A stretch of DNA of 64,000 nt, from assembly GCA_035531675.1 (NCBI GenBank), contig DATKSL010000003.1, positions 62,001 to 126,000 of the forward strand. Reading direction: 5' to 3'. Under the pieces are notes generated by a model. It searched no databases and was not told the origin of the DNA. It saw only the letters and a list, made by a program, of their open reading frames with translations. Origin of the DNA: JAJPIG01 sp035531675 (GTDB lineage Bacteria > Desulfobacterota > Binatia > Binatales > Binataceae). Both the position numbers and the translations under genes were made by a program. This document shows positions 44,774 to 53,099 of the stretch, piece by piece (position 1 is the first letter of the stretch; every line of letters starts with the position of its first letter).

Positions 44774-44877
44774 TTGCCGCTCGCTCGCTGTTATACCGAG
44801 CGGGCGGTGTTCACGCTACGCGCCTGGTGCGACCGCCGTGGTGTCAGTTTTGTTGCGGTGATCGCCGGAGATGGTTA

Positions 44878-45312
44878 TCAATCGCCGGGGGGAAATTCTG
44901 CGGTGGCGGTGCCGATCACGAGGCGCTCGTTGTCCTCGTTTTCGATCCACACGTCGATCTCGACCGCACGCGACTCGGGTTCGAGATGGGTAACGAAGCC
45001 CTGCAGCAGCAGGCGGCGCTCGGGAAAGACCATCGCGCGATAGGTGGTGCCGATGCGCTTGAGCCGGCCGGGCCCCGCGCCCAGCCAATCGGTGACCAGT
45101 TTGCTCAGCAGCCCGAGGCTGAAGTTTCCCGGGATGATGATTCCCGGCAGACCCTCGGCGCGCGCCGCCTCGTCGTCATGAAAGCGTCCCGAGCCCATCC
45201 CGCATACCGCGGCGTAGGCGCGGGCGCGGGCCTTGCCGATCACGATCTCGTGCGGACCGAGCGCCTCGCCGATCTCGATGGTGGCGAAATGTCTGCCGTC
45301 CGCCGCGCTCAT
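44878..45312 (-). CDS. MaoC-like hot-dog hydratase subunit, unusual active site
   Basis: The 144-residue hot-dog fold protein resembles the C-terminal-type MaoC partner in heterodimeric enoyl-CoA hydratases such as ChsH1/ChsH2. The hydratase loop reads GMGSGRFHDDEAARAEGLP: the His is kept, while the Asp of the usual GDxNPxHxD motif is not visible. It overlaps the other MaoC gene by four bases (ATGA), so the two probably make one heteromer. It is the last gene of the six-gene acyl-CoA operon. Confidence 0.85.
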   Translation of the reverse strand: MSAADGRHFATIEIGEALGPHEIVIGKARARAYAAVCGMGSGRFHDDEAARAEGLPGIIIPGNFSLGLLSKLVTDWLGAGPGRLKRIGTTYRAMVFPERRLLLQGFVTHLEPESRAVEIDVWIENEDNERLVIGTATAEFPPGD

Positions 45313-45746
45313 TCGCCCGGGCCGGGGTTGCGATGGACGAAGCGATGGTCGACGTGGGCGACCGTTTCGCCGCGCTGATTGCAGAGCGTCGAGCGCAGGA
45401 TGACGAACGTCATGGTGCCGCTGCGGCCGGTCTTCTCGTACATCTCGCGCACCGTCGAGGTCAGCGTGATCCGGTCACCGGCGCGAATCGGCGCGATGAA
45501 CTCGACCTCCTTGCCGGCGTCGAAGCCGCGGCCGAAGCGCGGCGTGTACTGGAAGAAGGCGTCGGTATTGCGAAACGTGACGGCGAAAGACGGCGGCGCG
45601 ACCACCGCGCCGTCGGGACCCGGGCGGCCGTAGCGGCCGCTGTCCTCGCCGAGGGCGCGGCAGAACTCGCCGATCACCTCGGCGCTCACCGTCACCGGCT
45701 CGGTCGCCTCGAATTCCTTGCCTATCAGCGATTGATCGAACGCCAT
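45309..45746 (-). CDS. MaoC N-terminal-type (FAS1-like) hot-dog protein
   Basis: The 145-residue protein (ATG 45746) has MAFDQSLIGKEFEATEPVTVSAEVIGEFCRA and FEVEFIAPIRAGDRITLT-like features (VEFIAPIRAGDRITLTSTV) of the non-catalytic N-terminal MaoC type. No hydratase D/H motif is present. In two-subunit hydratases this fold shapes the acyl pocket. It overlaps the catalytic-type partner downstream by four bases and starts two bases after the PHP gene stop. Confidence 0.85.
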   Translation of the reverse strand: MAFDQSLIGKEFEATEPVTVSAEVIGEFCRALGEDSGRYGRPGPDGAVVAPPSFAVTFRNTDAFFQYTPRFGRGFDAGKEVEFIAPIRAGDRITLTSTVREMYEKTGRSGTMTFVILRSTLCNQRGETVAHVDHRFVHRNPGPGE

Positions 45747-45748
45747 CG

Positions 45749-46438
45749 TTATTCGTTCCCGGCGGCCAGCGGCTCGGCGCGGCGCGGCGGCGGGCGATGG
45801 GGCCGGAAATCGACCGGCTGGTAGCGGCCCGACTTGAGCTCGCGCACCAGCTCGTCGATCGAGCGCACCTCGGCTTCGAAGCGCGTCGCGCACAGCCCGA
45901 TCAGGCTCACCATATGACTGTCCGAGCCGCCGATCGCGCGATAGCCGTAGCGATTCACCAGCTCGGCGCTGCGCTCGTTCTCGCCCTTGCGCGAGCCGCC
46001 GTTGAGCAGTTCGACCGCGACGACGTTCTCCAGCGGCGGCTTGCTCTCATAATGCTCGCAGAGCCCGACCGTCGGGCGGCCCGGATGGCACGGCACGACC
46101 GCCCCGCCCAGGCGCGCGACCTCGTCGATCACCTCCTGCGCGGGCAGCCGCACGTTGGTGAAGTCGAAGCGCGCCAGGATCGCCTCGTTGACGCCGAACA
46201 CCAGCATGTGGCCGTAATCGGTCTCGACTTCCGAGGCTCGCAGCACCAGCACCCCGAACTTGTCCTCGAGCACGCGATAGTCGGCGTGGCGGTTGAACTG
46301 GCGATGCTCGGTGAGCACCAGTCCGTCGATCGGACGCTCGGCGCGCCGCAGCTTGATCCAGTTGAGATAGGCCGCAACCGGCGCGCGCGAGTCGTCGGAG
46401 GCCTCGCTATGGCTGTGCAGGTCGAGAATCGTGCCCAT
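45749..46438 (-). CDS. PHP-domain metal-dependent phosphoesterase-like protein
   Basis: The 229-residue protein has the four PHP motifs: DLHSHSEASDDS, LTEHR, VPCHPGRP and GGSDSH, all with intact metal-binding His/Asp/Glu. PHP domains are trinuclear-metal hydrolases acting on phosphoesters (for example histidinol phosphate or nucleotides). Its presence inside an acyl-CoA operon is unusual. Its 15- and 2-base gaps to the flanking genes show it is part of the transcript. Confidence 0.9.
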   Translation of the reverse strand: MGTILDLHSHSEASDDSRAPVAAYLNWIKLRRAERPIDGLVLTEHRQFNRHADYRVLEDKFGVLVLRASEVETDYGHMLVFGVNEAILARFDFTNVRLPAQEVIDEVARLGGAVVPCHPGRPTVGLCEHYESKPPLENVVAVELLNGGSRKGENERSAELVNRYGYRAIGGSDSHMVSLIGLCATRFEAEVRSIDELVRELKSGRYQPVDFRPHRPPPRRAEPLAAGNE

Positions 46439-46453
46439 CCAGGATGCTTGCCC

Positions 46454-46876
46454 TCACACGGCCGGGCGGAATTTCGCCAGCGTCACCTCGGGCGTGACAT
46501 CGTCGAACACCACCGCCACCGGCATCCCTATTCTAACCTGTTCGGGCCGGCAGTCGACAATGTTGGTCAGCATCTTGAGCCCTTCATCCAGCTCGACGTA
46601 GGCCAGCACATAGGGCAGCGCGTCGCGAAAGCCCGCCGCGGCGTTCTGGTAGGTGATGGTAAAGGTATAGACCTTGCCGCTGCCCTTCGATCGGATCCAC
46701 TCGGTGCGCGACGAGAGACATTCGGGGCACAGCGCCCGCGGATAGTAGCGCAACGCCCCGCAATCGCGGCAGCGCTGCAGATACAACTCGTGACGCTTGA
46801 GCGCCTCCCACCACGGACGGTTTTCTTCGTCCAGATGCGGCAGCGGCTTGGCGTACGCTTTCGGTTCCCCGGCCAT
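46454..46876 (-). CDS. DUF35 zinc-ribbon / OB-fold acyl-CoA-binding protein
   Basis: The 140-residue protein has a rubredoxin-like zinc ribbon (LQRCRDCGALRYYPRALCPEC, two Cys pairs) and an OB-fold (GKVYTFTITYQNAA). DUF35 proteins pair with thiolase-fold enzymes; in actinobacteria the ChsH2 DUF35 domain pairs with the Ltp2 aldolase. The thiolase-fold gene lies six bases upstream, so the same pairing is likely here. Confidence 0.92.
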   Translation of the reverse strand: MAGEPKAYAKPLPHLDEENRPWWEALKRHELYLQRCRDCGALRYYPRALCPECLSSRTEWIRSKGSGKVYTFTITYQNAAAGFRDALPYVLAYVELDEGLKMLTNIVDCRPEQVRIGMPVAVVFDDVTPEVTLAKFRPAV

Positions 46877-46882
46877 CGTGAT

Positions 46883-48049
46883 TCACCCGGCCTGATTCGA
46901 CAGGATCAGCGTCGCGCCGGAATGGCGCGTGCCGAGATTGCCACCGGTGCCATGGACCAGCGCGGTGCGGCAATCGCGCACCTGGCGCGCGCCGGCTTCG
47001 CCGCGCAACTGGCGCGTCGCTTCGATCAGCAGGAACATCCCGCGCATCCCCGGATGGTTCGACGACAGGCCGCCGCCGTCGGTGTTGAGCGGCAACTCGC
47101 CGTCGAAGCGGATACGCCCGCCGCTGACGAACGCGCCGCCCTCGCCCGGCTTGCAGAAGCCCAGGTTCTCGAGCGTCGCGATCACGGTGATCGTAAACGA
47201 GTCGTAGATCATCGCCATATCGATATCGCGATGGCTCACGCCGGCGCGCTCGAAGGCGAGCTGGCCCGATTGCGCCGCGGCGATGTCCAGGAAATCGCGC
47301 ACTCCGCGCGCCGCGTGGCGCACCGCTTCGCCCGCGCCCAGCAGGTAAACCGGAGCTTTCTTCAGGTCGCGGGCGCGCGCCGCCGAGGTCACCACGATCG
47401 CACCGCCGCCGTCGCTGATCATGCAGCAATCCAGCAGATGGAGCGGCGCCGAAACCATCCGCGACGCGAGCACGTCCGCGACCGTGATCGGCTCGCGATA
47501 CTTGGCCTCCGGGTTCATCGCGGCGTGCTGGCGCGCGATCACCGCGACCTCGGCGAGCTGCTCGGGCGTGGTGCCGTAATCGTGCATATGGCGCTGTGCG
47601 ATCATCGCGTAGGAGCCGACCGTGGTCGGCCCGAACGGCAATTCGTACTGGTCGCAGGGCTCGCCGCCGCCGGCCACCCCGCCGGTGCCGATCGCGAAGC
47701 GCTGCGAGGCGGCGGTCGATCCGTAGACGATCAGCACCGTCTCGCACAGCCCCGCGGCGATCGCGGCCGCGGCGTGCGCGGTATGGGCGACGAACGAGGA
47801 GCCGCCGATCGCGGTTGAGTCGACGAAACTCGGCGTCAGGTTCAGGTAATCGCAAAAGCCGAGCAGCCCCATCCAGCCCATCCCGACGCCCGTCGTGCAC
47901 AGCCCGTCGACGTCCTTGATGGTCAGGCCCGCATCGGCCAGCGCGCCGCGCGCGCTCTCGGCCATGATCTGGAACATGGTCTTGTTGGGCGCGAAGCGGG
48001 TCGGATGCTCCCACGCGCCGACGATGGCGGCTTTGCGGATGAGGCTCAT
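46883..48049 (-). CDS. Thiolase-fold acyl-CoA enzyme (SCPx/Ltp2-like, possible retro-aldolase)
   Basis: The 388-residue protein has thiolase-superfamily features: DAGLTIKDVDGLCTTGVG, CMISDGGGAIVVTSAARA, and a C-terminal ALVHGTGGNLGTRHSGATLIL. The usual nucleophile-Cys motif (N-x-x-C-x-x-G type) reads STAIGGSSFVAH, with no Cys at the expected place. That fits Ltp2-type retro-aldolases better than true thiolases, because they cleave side chains without the nucleophilic cysteine. The DUF35 partner directly downstream and two MaoC genes support this reading, which remains an inference. Confidence 0.88.
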   Translation of the reverse strand: MSLIRKAAIVGAWEHPTRFAPNKTMFQIMAESARGALADAGLTIKDVDGLCTTGVGMGWMGLLGFCDYLNLTPSFVDSTAIGGSSFVAHTAHAAAAIAAGLCETVLIVYGSTAASQRFAIGTGGVAGGGEPCDQYELPFGPTTVGSYAMIAQRHMHDYGTTPEQLAEVAVIARQHAAMNPEAKYREPITVADVLASRMVSAPLHLLDCCMISDGGGAIVVTSAARARDLKKAPVYLLGAGEAVRHAARGVRDFLDIAAAQSGQLAFERAGVSHRDIDMAMIYDSFTITVIATLENLGFCKPGEGGAFVSGGRIRFDGELPLNTDGGGLSSNHPGMRGMFLLIEATRQLRGEAGARQVRDCRTALVHGTGGNLGTRHSGATLILSNQAG

Positions 48050-48053
48050 GCGC

Positions 48054-48869
48054 TCAGCCGAGCTCCTTCAGGAAATCCTCGATCGCCGCATTGACCTCGG
48101 CCGGACGCTCGATGGGCGCGTTATGAGCCGCATCGTCGATGACCTGGACGCGCGCGCCGCGGATTCGGCCGGCGATGAATTCGGCGTCGGCGGGCGTCGT
48201 CACCTGATCCTCGGACCCCACGATGATGAGCGTCGGCACGCCGATGGCGCCGATCGAGTCGCGCAGATCGGCTGCGGCGCAAGCCATCAGATCGGTGTAG
48301 CGCACGCGCGGATCGGTCTTCACCTGCTCCATCCACGATTCGCGCACGATCTCGAAATGCTTGTCGACCGTGGCCCGCGCAAAGCCGTCATTGGTGAAGG
48401 TCTGCGCGGCGCGCCCGATCGCGACCGCCTTCAAGCCCGCCAGCCGCTCGGGCGTCAGGTTCAGCTTGGCGCTGGCGGCGATCAGGATCAGCGCCTCGAC
48501 CTGTTTTGGATAGCGCACGGCGAAATCCAGCGCGATTATCGAGCCCATCGCGCGCCCGACGATCACCGCCGACTGGAGCCCCAGCGCCGCGGCCAGCGCG
48601 GCCGTGAAATCGCTGTACTCGCGAATCGACTTGAAGCCGTCGACGCCGGTCGAGCGGCCGTGGCCGGGAAAATCGAACGCCAGCGGACTGTGCGCGGCGC
48701 CGAAATGGTCGACCTGGCGATGCCAGTTGTGACCGTTCGATCCCGCCGCGTGGAGCAACAACAGCCGGCGGCCGCGCCCGAGCTCGGGCGCCACCTCGGG
48801 CAGCGTAGTCGCGCCCGCATAATGAAGGAAAATCGCGTGGCCTGAGACGTCCCAGTACTTGGTCGGCAT
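48054..48869 (-). CDS. Alpha/beta hydrolase with altered nucleophile elbow
   Basis: The 271-residue protein has the fold features LLLHAAGSNGHNWHRQ (oxyanion-hole region), FDFPGHGRST and a late His in DDAAHNAPIERP. At the nucleophile elbow the sequence is VGRAMGSII, so the usual G-x-S-x-G reads G-x-A-x-G and the catalytic Ser is replaced by Ala. It may be non-hydrolytic, for example a lyase or binding protein. It is the first gene of the acyl-CoA operon, four bases before the thiolase-fold gene. Confidence 0.85.
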   Translation of the reverse strand: MPTKYWDVSGHAIFLHYAGATTLPEVAPELGRGRRLLLLHAAGSNGHNWHRQVDHFGAAHSPLAFDFPGHGRSTGVDGFKSIREYSDFTAALAAALGLQSAVIVGRAMGSIIALDFAVRYPKQVEALILIAASAKLNLTPERLAGLKAVAIGRAAQTFTNDGFARATVDKHFEIVRESWMEQVKTDPRVRYTDLMACAAADLRDSIGAIGVPTLIIVGSEDQVTTPADAEFIAGRIRGARVQVIDDAAHNAPIERPAEVNAAIEDFLKELG

Positions 48870-48987
48870 GCCGGAGATTCGCTACTGTCGATGGGGTTAG
48901 CTATTCGGTTTGAAGCGCGCTTGTCAAACGGGCGCACGCTTCCCTTCGAGCGGGCTAACGCGCAACATCCAGCTTACGGAGGATGCG

Positions 48988-49467
48988 ATGGAAACCATCC
49001 GCTTCGACGATCTCGAAAAACTGCGCTCGAAGATCAGCGATCAGTTCGGCCCGTGGAGCAAACCGATGGTCGTGACCCAGGAGCGTATCAACCAGTTCGC
49101 CGACGTCACCGGCGACCATCAATGGATTCACGTCGACGTCGAGCGCGCCAAGCGCGAAAGCCCGTTCGGCGGGCCGGTCGCGCACGGCTTCCTGACGCTG
49201 AGCCTGTTGCCGGCGCTGACCACCTTCGACGAATCCGCGGCGGCCTGGAAGGCGACCGGCTATCGCAACATCGTGAACTACGGCGCCAACAAGCTGCGTT
49301 TCGCGCAGCCGGTGCCGGCCGGCGCCAGCGTCCATGCGCGCGCCCGCGTGATCGCGGTCGAGGCCCGGCCGCAGGGCACGCAGGTGACGCAGGAGATTCA
49401 TATCCACGTGGTCGGCCAGGAGCGGCCCGCGGTGATCTACGAATCGTTGATGCTGTATGTGAAATAA
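48988..49467 (+). CDS. MaoC-family (R)-specific enoyl-CoA hydratase
   Basis: The 159-residue protein starts at METIRFDDLEKL (ATG 48988, behind ACGGAGGATGCG). The full hydratase motif is present: FADVTGDHQWIHVDVERAKRE (Asp and His) and GPVAHGFLTLSLLP. It hydrates trans-2-enoyl-CoA to the (R)-3-hydroxy form. Unlike the two MaoC proteins at 44.9-45.7 kb it should be active alone. It is divergent from the acyl-CoA operon and its stop is seven bases from the SIMPL gene's 3' end. Confidence 0.92.
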   Translation: METIRFDDLEKLRSKISDQFGPWSKPMVVTQERINQFADVTGDHQWIHVDVERAKRESPFGGPVAHGFLTLSLLPALTTFDESAAAWKATGYRNIVNYGANKLRFAQPVPAGASVHARARVIAVEARPQGTQVTQEIHIHVVGQERPAVIYESLMLYVK

Positions 49468-49474
49468 GCCGGCG

Positions 49475-50554
49475 CTACTCGATTTCGTAAGTCACGTTCA
49501 CGTCGGCGTTGTAGCCGACCTCGCGCGGCACGACTCTTTCAGGCGCGGATATCATGGCTGACATGGACGCTCGCGCGCCCAGGCTGCCACCTTGCATGCC
49601 ATAAACCTCCTGCGGCGAGGCCTGCGCGTTAGTCGAGATTCTTATCGCCGGGCCGAGCTTGACGCCCATCGAGTTCGCGACCGCGGCGGCCTTCGCCTGG
49701 GCGTCCGCCGATGCGAGCCGGATTGCCTCCGTTCGGGCGGCGGCGTCCGCGCCCAACGTAAACGTCACTGAGTTCAGGCTTGCGCCGGCCTTGTAAGCGG
49801 CGTCGATGATGGGGCCCAGCAACCCGAGGTCCTTGGAATTGACGCTGACCGTCTCCCGCGCATCGAAGACAGTGCTGGTTTCCTGAGATCCATTTTCGCG
49901 CGAGAACCCGTGCCCAAGCGGATTAAGGCGGAAGGCTCTGAGTGCCACGCTGCCATTGCCGTGCAGTTGGTTCCGGAGCGCCTGCTCGATTCGTTGGTCA
50001 AGCGCGGATCCCTTGCGCGTGCATTCATCGGCGTCAGCGGTCTGGACCTCGAATCGCAGTGAAATGGTCATGGTTCGCATACGCGTCGTGCTGAAGATGC
50101 CGGTTCTCACCTTTTTCGAGCCCAAGCGGGTTCCCATGAGCTGCGCACCGGCCTTCATGCCGGCTTCGACCAGTTTTCCGACCGGTGCGATGTCGTATGT
50201 CTCCGCCGTGATTATCCCCACACAGCTCCACGCGACCGACGCAAGCTCTGAGTTCGCTCCGCCATAGTTGCGGATGGAAAAGTCCGAGGTGGCGACGCTC
50301 CCCTTGTCACCGACCTGCGGCTTGAGCGCATCGGCAAGCGTTTTCGCGCGCTGGGTCAGCAGGTTCGTGCTCTCATCGGCGTTGACGCCTTTAGCGTCAA
50401 CCACGAACGACAGCATCATCGTGTCGGGTTTGGCCTTGGCCTCTCCGTGCCCGCTTACTTCGATAGTGCGGCCACCGGCCGCGGCAAATGCAACTGCGCC
50501 GACAAGAATGAGAACCAAAGGAACGCCTAAACCAACGTGGATCTTACGTCGCAT
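49475..50554 (-). CDS. SIMPL-domain (DUF541) exported protein
   Basis: The 359-residue protein starts at MRRKIHVGLGVPLVL (ATG 50554, behind GGGGAGGAAAAGG). A signal peptide or anchor spans residues 7-27. The SIMPL domain is shown by TIEVSGHGEAKAKPDTMMLSFVVDA and by EAIRLASADAQAKAAAVANSMGVKLG. SIMPL proteins are periplasmic and are linked to oxidative stress and ring-like assemblies; the mechanism is unknown. The protein is longer than the usual 230-260 residues because of an insert in the middle. Confidence 0.88.
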   Translation of the reverse strand: MRRKIHVGLGVPLVLILVGAVAFAAAGGRTIEVSGHGEAKAKPDTMMLSFVVDAKGVNADESTNLLTQRAKTLADALKPQVGDKGSVATSDFSIRNYGGANSELASVAWSCVGIITAETYDIAPVGKLVEAGMKAGAQLMGTRLGSKKVRTGIFSTTRMRTMTISLRFEVQTADADECTRKGSALDQRIEQALRNQLHGNGSVALRAFRLNPLGHGFSRENGSQETSTVFDARETVSVNSKDLGLLGPIIDAAYKAGASLNSVTFTLGADAAARTEAIRLASADAQAKAAAVANSMGVKLGPAIRISTNAQASPQEVYGMQGGSLGARASMSAMISAPERVVPREVGYNADVNVTYEIE

Positions 50555-50590
50555 CCTTTTCCTCCCCGACCCACCTGGAATGGACACTGT

Positions 50591-51688
50591 TCAGGTGCTC
50601 ATGGTTTGCAGGGTTTCGGCTGCGATCCGATGGGCTTCGAGCGCGCGCGGAATCTCGTCGCGCTTGCGCCGGCCGAATCCGCACGGCGCGCCGAGTCCGA
50701 ACGCGGGCAGATAGCGTCGCGCCACCTCGATTCGCTTGCGCAGCGGCTCGGCGTCGCGTTCATGATCGTGAATGATGCCGAGGTAGATGCGGGCCGCGCC
50801 GCACTTGAGCTCGCCGAGCGGGCGGTAGAATTCATCGTCGAAGCGATTCGCCGGCCCGGGCATATGCACGAAATCAAAGCGGTCGCCGGCCGCCTCCGCC
50901 GCCAGGTTGGCGACCTGCACGCATAGGCCGAAGTCCTTCGGCATCACCATCGGCCAGCCGCCGAGCGTGCCGTAGCAGAGATGCAGCCCGAGCCAGACCT
51001 CGGGCGGCGTCTCGCGCATCGCCAGCCGCTCGATCTCGCCGGCCAGGCGCTCGAGCTTGCCCTCGCTGGGCGTCCACGGCAGGAAGTTCTCGAGGTCGAC
51101 GATCTCGGTGGCGCAATCCCATTGGATGGCCAGGTCGCGCGCCGGGATGCGCCGGATGATGGTCGCGACCTCCTCGCGCATCGCCGCCTCGTAGCCCGGC
51201 CCGACCCGATCCCAATCCGCCGGATCGCGAAACTGCAGATAGATGACGCTGTAGGGCAGCGGGAGGCAGACCTGGAAGCGCGCGCCGGCCGCGATCGCGC
51301 CCTGCTCGCGCAGGGTCTTGAAGACGAAATATGAATTGATCGCGTCGTGCGCGTAGCCGAGCCGCCAGCCCGGGTCGCCGAAGCGGACGCGCTCGACCCC
51401 GGGCCTGACACGGAAGGTCCAGTAATCATCGACATTGCGCGGGCGCCAGCTTTCGACGGCGTTAATCGGCGCGGGCCGCGCCAGCGTCTCGATCTGCGGA
51501 TGGCCGTGCATCACGCGGTAGGCCTGGAAGGTGATCCATCGATGGCGCTCGCCGACTTCGCCGTCCGGGAGGCAATCGAGCCAGGGGCCGAGCTTGCCGC
51601 TCACGGCGCGAAAAACTTCCTCGGCGGTATCGAGCGGCACGCTGCCGACCATCAGCAATGCTTTTTTTGGCGCGCTACGCCCCGGCAT
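50591..51688 (-). CDS. MetE-like zinc methyltransferase, copy 3 (divergent)
   Basis: The 365-residue protein starts MPGRSAPKKALLMVGSVPL (ATG 51688, behind GGGAGG). It shares the UroD/MetE barrel with the paralogues at 26.7-29.1 kb but is divergent. It keeps His and Cys in WLGLHLCYGTLGG and a late Cys in LGAPCGFGRRKRDE. The Glu ligand is not obvious. The methyl donor and acceptor are unknown. A short, frameshifted copy of its 5' end lies at 56825-56886. It is 36 bases upstream of the SIMPL gene's start, on the same strand. Confidence 0.85.
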   Translation of the reverse strand: MPGRSAPKKALLMVGSVPLDTAEEVFRAVSGKLGPWLDCLPDGEVGERHRWITFQAYRVMHGHPQIETLARPAPINAVESWRPRNVDDYWTFRVRPGVERVRFGDPGWRLGYAHDAINSYFVFKTLREQGAIAAGARFQVCLPLPYSVIYLQFRDPADWDRVGPGYEAAMREEVATIIRRIPARDLAIQWDCATEIVDLENFLPWTPSEGKLERLAGEIERLAMRETPPEVWLGLHLCYGTLGGWPMVMPKDFGLCVQVANLAAEAAGDRFDFVHMPGPANRFDDEFYRPLGELKCGAARIYLGIIHDHERDAEPLRKRIEVARRYLPAFGLGAPCGFGRRKRDEIPRALEAHRIAAETLQTMST

Positions 51689-51919
51689 CGTTACCTCCCG
51701 GCGATACCCGAACCCATCGGCCCGCGCTGGCGGATCGGATCGCTCCTGGTTCCCTTGTAGACCAGGCGGCGGTGATTGCAACCGTCGTCGACGTTCAGGA
51801 TACAGCCGGGCTGGGAGGGCTTGTTACTGATATATACCGGCGTATCTTGAACGTGTATAAAATTGCTTTGGCATAACTTTCCAGCGGCGCGCAGGAAATT
51901 TCGACGGAAGGAGAAACTC

Positions 51920-52534
51920 ATGTTGAGAAGCTGTGTATGGGCAGTTGGAGTCACCCTGTTTCTGTCCGCATCGATGGGATTCGCGCAGATGCCCGGCGAT
52001 CCGAACGCAACTCCCCGTCGAGCTGCGCCGGGCGCCGCCGTCCCGCTGACAGCTCATCCCAAGCCTTTTACCAGCTTCACCGCGGTCGGATCCGGCACCG
52101 CCGACGTCGACCTCTCGGGACCGTGTGCGACGGTGTCCTGTCCGGGCACTGATAGCTGCCAATGCCTGACGATCAGCGGGGCAAAGATCCGGCCGACGGG
52201 ACTGGGCAAATCCACGCTGACGGCGAGCATCAATCTGGACGCCAACACCAACACGCCAAATGGCGCGGGCGACGGCTTCTGCGATCTCGCCTCCGGTCCC
52301 GGCACCATCACGGCCGCCAATGGCGATACGATCAGTATCGACTTTACCGGCTCATTCTGCGTTGGCTTTACTTTCCTTAATTTCGTGGTCAACGGCGGGT
52401 ATACGATCGTCGGGGGAACCGGCCGGCTGGCAAGCGCGGCGGGAACCGGAAATTATGCGGTCACCGCATCGGAGGTCAGCCTGCCGGGCGAGGCCGCAGT
52501 GACGATGAACGGCACGTTTCGCAAGAAACCGTGA
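51920..52534 (+). CDS. Secreted beta-rich protein of unknown function
   Basis: The 204-residue protein starts at MLRSCVWAVGVTLFLSASM (ATG 51920, behind GGAAGGAG). The signal peptide ends at GFAQ. The mature part has six Cys residues near CATVSCPGTDSCQCL and a repetitive Gly/Thr beta pattern (GYTIVGGTGRLASAAGTG). No family is recognised. It is a single gene, convergent and partly overlapping with the frame at 52453-52962. Confidence 0.75.
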   Translation: MLRSCVWAVGVTLFLSASMGFAQMPGDPNATPRRAAPGAAVPLTAHPKPFTSFTAVGSGTADVDLSGPCATVSCPGTDSCQCLTISGAKIRPTGLGKSTLTASINLDANTNTPNGAGDGFCDLASGPGTITAANGDTISIDFTGSFCVGFTFLNFVVNGGYTIVGGTGRLASAAGTGNYAVTASEVSLPGEAAVTMNGTFRKKP

Positions 52535-52962
52535 GTGGCTTCGGCAGCGGCACAACTGTTGTAGCTGTCGCTGCCGACCAGCCAGACCTTGGCCAGTCCC
52601 ATCACCGGCGCCTCCGTACTGCTGCCATGGACGCCGGCGTAGTCGACCAGCGGCAGCTCGACGACTCGCGAATCCGCGGGATTGGAATTTTGCCACGAGT
52701 CGCCGCGGCCGAGCGCGTTTGAATCGTTGATACGGTCGGTAACGGCCGCCAGGATGGCTTTTGCGCTCCCCAGTCCCGGCTGCATCGTGACGCATCCCGG
52801 GCCGCCCTTGCTGCTGCATCCAGCGCCCGCATTGACGCTCAGAAGCTGGCTCGGATCGTTCGGATCCGGCGAGGTCCATCCGGCGAGGCGCGAAAGAGAG
52901 CGGGCTTGCACGTCCACGAGGGTGCGCATTTGACCCTGCCGAAAGTTGATGATATTTGACAT
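52453..52962 (-). CDS. Probable remnant of a TadG-like pilus-assembly protein
   Basis: The 169-residue frame lacks the N-terminal membrane helix of TadE/TadG proteins but its middle (RVVELPLVDYAGVHG and APVMGLAKVWLVGS) resembles their C-terminal domain. The last 27 residues are encoded by the antisense of the secreted gene at 51920-52534, which is an unusual 82-base convergent overlap and suggests the natural 3' end was lost. The ribosome site is poor. It may be a decaying gene; a short intact protein is less likely. Confidence 0.4.
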   Translation of the reverse strand: MSNIINFRQGQMRTLVDVQARSLSRLAGWTSPDPNDPSQLLSVNAGAGCSSKGGPGCVTMQPGLGSAKAILAAVTDRINDSNALGRGDSWQNSNPADSRVVELPLVDYAGVHGSSTEAPVMGLAKVWLVGSDSYNSCAAAEATHGFLRNVPFIVTAASPGRLTSDAVTA

Positions 52963-53099
52963 ATCAAGTGCATCGCTCCGAAAAAGCGGAACCTAATCGG
53001 AATCCGTGTTGCGCCAGCGGCGCGATCTATACGGCTCGCCGCCACCCAATCATCCGCCAAGACCAGCTGCCCGAGATCGACTGAGCGGAGCGCAAGCCA

